NCBI RefSeq assembly: GCF_000292345.1
Contig: NZ_ALOU01000002.1
Span: forward strand, 1-64,000
Length of the DNA: 64,000 nt
Source: Cupriavidus sp. BIS7
GTDB taxonomy: Bacteria > Pseudomonadota > Gammaproteobacteria > Burkholderiales > Burkholderiaceae
Direction: 5' to 3'
Shown here one piece after another: positions 60,309 through 64,000 of the stretch (positions are counted from its first letter, which is position 1; every line of letters begins with the position of its first letter). The position numbers and the translations under genes are program-made. The notes under the pieces were generated by a model, which was not told the origin of the DNA, did no database searches, and saw only the letters and a list, made by a program, of their open reading frames with translations.

Positions 60309-61376
60309 GTGCAGATCGGTCCGCATCAACTTCGCAACAACCTGTTTGTCGCCCCAATGGCCGGGGTGACCGACCGGCCGTTCCGGCAGCTTTGCAAGCA
60401 GCTTGGCGCGGGCTATGCGGTGTCCGAGATGGTGGCGTCCAACGCGCAACTCTGGAAAAGCGAGAAGACCATGCGCCGTGCGAATCACGCCGGCGAGGTG
60501 GAACCGATCTCCGTGCAGATCGCCGGGGCGGAGCCGTCGATGATGGCCGAGGCGGCGCGCTACAACGTGGACCGCGGCGCCCAGATCATCGACATCAATA
60601 TGGGCTGCCCGGCCAAGAAGGTCTGCAATGTGGCTGCCGGATCGGCGCTGCTGCAGAACGAGCCGCTCGTGGTGCGCATCGTCGAAGCCGTGGTGGGCGC
60701 CGTGGGCGACCGTGTGCCGGTCACGCTGAAGATCCGCACTGGCTGGGACCGCGAGCACAAGAATGCGCTGCGCGTGGCGCGCATGGTCGAGGACGCCGGC
60801 ATCAGCATGCTGACGATCCACGGCCGCACGCGCGCCGATCTTTATCACGGCGAAGCCGAGTACGAGACGATCGCCGCCGTCAAGGCGTCGATCCGCATCC
60901 CGGTGGTTGCCAACGGCGACATCACCACCCCCCAGAAGGCCAGCCACGTGCTGGCCGTGACCGGCGCCGACGCGATCATGATTGGCCGCGCCGCGCAGGG
61001 CCGCCCGTGGCTGTTCCGCGAGATCGAGCACTATCTGAAGACCGGCGAACTGTTGCCGTCGCCCGAGGTGGCGGAGATCCGCGCGATCATGAACCATCAC
61101 CTGGCGGACCACTACGCGTTCTATGGCGAGTTCACCGGGGTGCGCACCGCGCGCAAGCATATTGCTTGGTACACGCGCGGGCTCAAGGGTGCGAACCTGT
61201 TCCGGCATCGCATGAACACGCTGGAATCGACCGACGCGCAGCTGGCGGCCGTCAACGCATTCTTCGACGAACAGGCACAGATCTCCGATCGCCTGGTCTA
61301 TGTCGACGAGAATGCCGCGGCGGACGACGACGAGTGCATCGACAACAACAAGAAACGGGAACTGCTTGCCGCATGA
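60309..61376 (+). CDS. dusB: tRNA-dihydrouridine synthase DusB
   Basis: A 355-residue FMN enzyme reducing uridine in tRNA. Family blocks are LFVAPMAGVTDRPFRQLCKQLGAGY, INMGCPAKKVCNVAAGSALL with the catalytic Cys, and TIHGRTRAD. I chose the GTG at 60309 because DusB usually begins MQIG; earlier in-frame ATGs at 60192 and 60246 would add a non-conserved leader. Its stop overlaps fis (ATGA), the widely conserved dusB-fis order. Confidence 0.9.
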   Translation: MQIGPHQLRNNLFVAPMAGVTDRPFRQLCKQLGAGYAVSEMVASNAQLWKSEKTMRRANHAGEVEPISVQIAGAEPSMMAEAARYNVDRGAQIIDINMGCPAKKVCNVAAGSALLQNEPLVVRIVEAVVGAVGDRVPVTLKIRTGWDREHKNALRVARMVEDAGISMLTIHGRTRADLYHGEAEYETIAAVKASIRIPVVANGDITTPQKASHVLAVTGADAIMIGRAAQGRPWLFREIEHYLKTGELLPSPEVAEIRAIMNHHLADHYAFYGEFTGVRTARKHIAWYTRGLKGANLFRHRMNTLESTDAQLAAVNAFFDEQAQISDRLVYVDENAAADDDECIDNNKKRELLAA

Positions 61377-61606
61377 GCCGCAACGCCATTGACCAATGCA
61401 TCCGGGACAGCCTGGATACCTACTTTCGTGACCTGGACGGCGAAGAGCCATCCAACATGTACAACATGGTGCTGGAGGCCGTGGAGCGGCCCCTGCTGGA
61501 AGCCGTGATGGTGCGCGCAGAGCGCAACCAGTCGCTGGCGGCCGCGTATCTCGGCATCAATCGCAATACCCTTCGCAAGAAGCTGCAGCAACACGGTTTA
61601 CTTTGA
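61373..61606 (+). CDS. fis: Fis-family nucleoid/regulatory protein
   Basis: A 77-residue protein. The C-terminal helix-turn-helix reads [22 protein letters not shown], nearly the E. coli Fis/NtrC-type sequence, and the N-terminus is the beta-hairpin/dimerisation part. Fis bends DNA and controls rRNA and growth-phase genes. Translationally coupled to dusB; purH starts 22 bases downstream. Confidence 0.92.
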   Translation: MSRNAIDQCIRDSLDTYFRDLDGEEPSNMYNMVLEAVERPLLEAVMVRAERNQSLAAAYLGINRNTLRKKLQQHGLL

Positions 61607-61628
61607 ATTTGACGCGTTCCTCCAAGCC

Positions 61629-63203
61629 ATGATCAAGCAAGCTCTTCTCTCCGTTTCAGACAAAACCGGCATCGTCGATTTCGCGCGTGAACTCAACGCG
61701 CTCGGCGTTACGCTGCTTTCCACCGGCGGTACCGCCAAGCTGCTGGCCGACGCCGGCCTGCCGGTGACCGAGGTGGCCGACTACACCGGTTTCCCCGAAA
61801 TGCTCGACGGCCGCGTGAAAACGCTGCACCCGAAGGTTCACGGCGGCATCCTGGCGCGCCGCGACCTGCCCGAGCACATGGCCGCGCTGGCCGAGCACAA
61901 CATCCCGACGATCGACCTGCTGGTGGTGAACCTTTACCCGTTCCAGCAGACCGTGGCCAAGGATGATTGCACGCTGCCCGACGCGATCGAGAACATCGAC
62001 ATCGGCGGCCCGACCATGCTGCGTTCGGCGGCCAAGAACCACCGCGACGTAACCGTGATCGTCGATCCGGCCGACTACGCCGTGGTGCTCGATGAGATGC
62101 GCGCCAATGGCAACAACGTTGGCTACGACACCAACTTCCGCCTGGCCACCAAGGTGTTCGCCCACACGGCCCAGTACGACGGCGCGATCACGAACTACCT
62201 GACCAGCCTTGGCGCCGACAAGTCGCACCAGGCGCGCAGCGCCTATCCGCAGACGCTGAACCTGGCCTTCGAGAAGGTTCAGGAAATGCGCTACGGCGAG
62301 AACCCGCACCAGTCGGCCGCGTTCTACCGCGATCTCAAGACCGTGGATGGCGCGCTGGCCAACTATGTGCAGCTGCAGGGCAAGGAACTGTCCTACAACA
62401 ACATCGCCGACGCGGACGCCGCGTGGGAATGCGTGAAGTCGTTCAACGCCGCTGCCGGCGCCGCATGCGTGATCATCAAGCACGCCAATCCGTGCGGCGT
62501 GGCCGTCGGCGTGAACGCGCTGGAGGCCTACGACAAGGCATTCAAGACCGATTCGACCTCGGCCTTCGGCGGCATCATCGCCTTCAACGTGGAACTGGAC
62601 GCAGCGGCAGCGCAGGCCGTGGCCAAGCAGTTCGTGGAAGTGCTGATCGCCCCGTCGTTCAGCGCTGCCGCACGCGAAGTGTTTGCCGCCAAGCAGAACG
62701 TACGCCTGCTGGAGATCCCGCTGGGCAAGGGCGTGAACCAGTATGACCTGAAGCGCGTGGGCGGCGGCCTGCTGGTGCAGGGCCCGGACGCACGCAACGT
62801 GCAGCCGTCCGAGCTGCGCGTGGTGACGCGCCGTCATCCGACGCCGAAGGAAATGGACGACCTGATGTTCGCCTGGCGCGTGGCCAAGTTCGTCAAGTCG
62901 AACGCGATCGTGTTCTGCGGCAACGGCATGACGCTGGGCGTGGGCGCCGGCCAGATGAGCCGCGTGGACTCGGCCCGCATCGCCAGCATCAAGGCACAGA
63001 ATGCAGGCCTGACGCTGGCTGGTTCGGCGGTGGCGTCTGACGCGTTCTTCCCGTTCCGCGATGGCCTGGACGTGGTTGTGGATGCTGGTGCGACGGTAGT
63101 GATCCAGCCGGGCGGTTCGATGCGCGACGACGAAGTGATCGCCGCTGCGGACGAACGCGGCATCGCGATGGTGCTGACCGGCACGCGCCACTTCCGCCAC
63201 TGA
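61629..63203 (+). CDS. purH: Bifunctional AICAR formyltransferase/IMP cyclohydrolase PurH
   Basis: A 524-residue bifunctional enzyme for the last two steps of purine synthesis. The N-terminal IMP cyclohydrolase (MGS) domain has [11 protein letters not shown] and [13 protein letters not shown]. The C-terminal AICAR transformylase domain has [15 protein letters not shown] with the catalytic Lys-His. Length is normal. It stands between fis and ruvC. Confidence 0.95.
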   Translation: MIKQALLSVSDKTGIVDFARELNALGVTLLSTGGTAKLLADAGLPVTEVADYTGFPEMLDGRVKTLHPKVHGGILARRDLPEHMAALAEHNIPTIDLLVVNLYPFQQTVAKDDCTLPDAIENIDIGGPTMLRSAAKNHRDVTVIVDPADYAVVLDEMRANGNNVGYDTNFRLATKVFAHTAQYDGAITNYLTSLGADKSHQARSAYPQTLNLAFEKVQEMRYGENPHQSAAFYRDLKTVDGALANYVQLQGKELSYNNIADADAAWECVKSFNAAAGAACVIIKHANPCGVAVGVNALEAYDKAFKTDSTSAFGGIIAFNVELDAAAAQAVAKQFVEVLIAPSFSAAAREVFAAKQNVRLLEIPLGKGVNQYDLKRVGGGLLVQGPDARNVQPSELRVVTRRHPTPKEMDDLMFAWRVAKFVKSNAIVFCGNGMTLGVGAGQMSRVDSARIASIKAQNAGLTLAGSAVASDAFFPFRDGLDVVVDAGATVVIQPGGSMRDDEVIAAADERGIAMVLTGTRHFRH

Positions 63204-63561
63204 TCCCGAAGGCCGAATCGAGGCTGTTGGTTGTTTAACGACCGACGCCGCCGGCCGCGCCCAAGTGGGCTCAGGAGGTAGTGTCTTGGCTCTCTCTCCC
63301 CTCATGGGGAGAGAGTAGGAGAGAGGGGTGGTACAGCAAGGGACCACATCGAGCAAAGCTGTCGGTTTGATCCAGCACGGCGGCACTTGAAGCCCCTGCC
63401 CTCTCCCCCAACCCCTCTCCCGCCTTGCGGGAGAGGGGAGCAAACCAGTGGCACGGGTCAGGTGCCACATCAAGCAAAACCAGCGGGAGAGGGGAGCAAA
63501 CCCGCAGCAATTCGGGCTTTGCCAGCGTACACTACGCGCATTTCCCCCCTCCCCTTGCTGC
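63204..63561. repeat. Repeat-rich gap between purH and ruvC
   Basis: A 358-base gap with at least three palindromic copies of the CTCTCCC element. These are CTCTCTCCCC-TCAT-GGGGAGAGAG at 63292-63315, CCCCTCTCCCGC-CTT-GCGGGAGAGGGG at 63412-63438, and a right-half copy GCGGGAGAGGGGAGC near 63484-63498. Nothing coding is seen. The ruvC promoter must lie near the right end. Confidence 0.65.
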
Positions 63562-64000
63562 ATGCGTATTCTCGGCATCGATCCCGGATTGCGAACCACT
63601 GGCTTTGGCGTGCTCGAAAAGCACGGCAACAAGCTTGTCTATGTCGCTTCGGGCACGATCCGCAGCAATGGCGAGACGAGCCTGCCTGAACGCCTGAAAA
63701 CGCTCTACGACGGCATTTCGGAAGTCGCCCGGACCTACACGCCCGACTGCGCGGCGATCGAAAAGGTCTTCGTCAACGTCAACCCGCAATCGACGCTGAT
63801 GCTCGGCCAGGCGCGTGGCGCGGCGATCTGCGGGCTGGTCGGGCAAGGGCTGCCGGTGTTCGAATATACGGCGCTGCAACTCAAGGTGGCGGTAGTCGGC
63901 TATGGCCGGGCCAACAAGGAACAGGTGCAGGAGATGGTGATGCGGCTGCTGTCGCTGTCCGGCCGTCCCAGTTCCGATGCGGCCGATGCGCTTGGCGTGG
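63562..64000 (+). CDS. ruvC: Holliday junction resolvase RuvC (5' part, cut by window end)
   Basis: The first 146 codons of RuvC are present. The catalytic Asp7 is in [13 protein letters not shown], a second acidic residue in [12 protein letters not shown], and the last visible block [10 protein letters not shown] holds the closing acidic pair. RuvC resolves Holliday junctions with RuvAB. The gene continues past position 64000. Confidence 0.93.
   Translation, partial: MRILGIDPGLRTTGFGVLEKHGNKLVYVASGTIRSNGETSLPERLKTLYDGISEVARTYTPDCAAIEKVFVNVNPQSTLMLGQARGAAICGLVGQGLPVFEYTALQLKVAVVGYGRANKEQVQEMVMRLLSLSGRPSSDAADALGV

Noticed and set aside
61656..63632. A 658-codon minus-strand open frame
   Set aside because: It is antisense to purH and runs into the intergenic repeats; high-GC shadow of the real gene.

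Overview
The window looks like chromosome 1 of a Burkholderiaceae betaproteobacterium, most likely Cupriavidus or Ralstonia. The evidence is high-GC coding and a housekeeping gene order (miaB-phoH-ybeY-corC-lnt-glyQ-glyS-gmhB-plsC, lptD-surA-pdxA-ksgA, dusB-fis-purH, ruvC) typical of that group. This assignment is inferred from gene content and order; no database search was possible.

Two blocks meet at a 3' tRNA-Met fragment near 21.4 kb. Everything to its left (1 to about 21.4 kb) is accessory DNA, interpreted as the right end of a genomic island integrated into a tRNA-Met gene. The far left holds small secreted proteins, tandem paralogues with copied start-codon scars, a DUF2493 gene, a broken secreted-protein gene, diverged repeats and a trace of an IstB-like ATPase.

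From 4.65 to 21.1 kb lies a DNA phosphorothioation-type defence locus. A rightward operon sspB-sspC-sspD (DUF4007 nickase-like protein, large P-loop ATPase, PP-loop/PAPS-reductase-like sulfur transferase) faces a leftward operon sspF-sspG-sspH-sspE. The leftward operon combines a DptF/DptG/DptH (SspFGH)-like restriction module with an SspE-like DUF262/DUF1524 nuclease. No cysteine desulfurase (SspA/DndA) is visible. A LexA-type box (CTGT-N8-ACAG) and a perfect 10-bp inverted repeat lie just upstream of sspB, which suggests damage-responsive control.

From 21.5 kb to the end the window is core chromosome. It starts with a PLP-dependent decarboxylase, a NarL-type regulator, a UspA protein, the SrkA-like kinase, an RhlE-type helicase and a ClC channel. 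Next come tRNA modification, ribosome maturation and lipoprotein genes (miaB to lnt), then glycyl-tRNA synthetase, heptose phosphatase, acyltransferase and a metallopeptidase-like gene. An autotransporter follows, then glyoxalase and a permease. The leftward block trpS, ksgA, pdxA, surA, lptD is divergent from amgK-azlC-azlD-murU (cell-wall recycling interrupted by an amino-acid exporter). The window ends with pepP, a ubiH-like gene, dusB-fis-purH and the start of ruvC. Palindromic CTCTCCC-rich elements recur in several core intergenic gaps.
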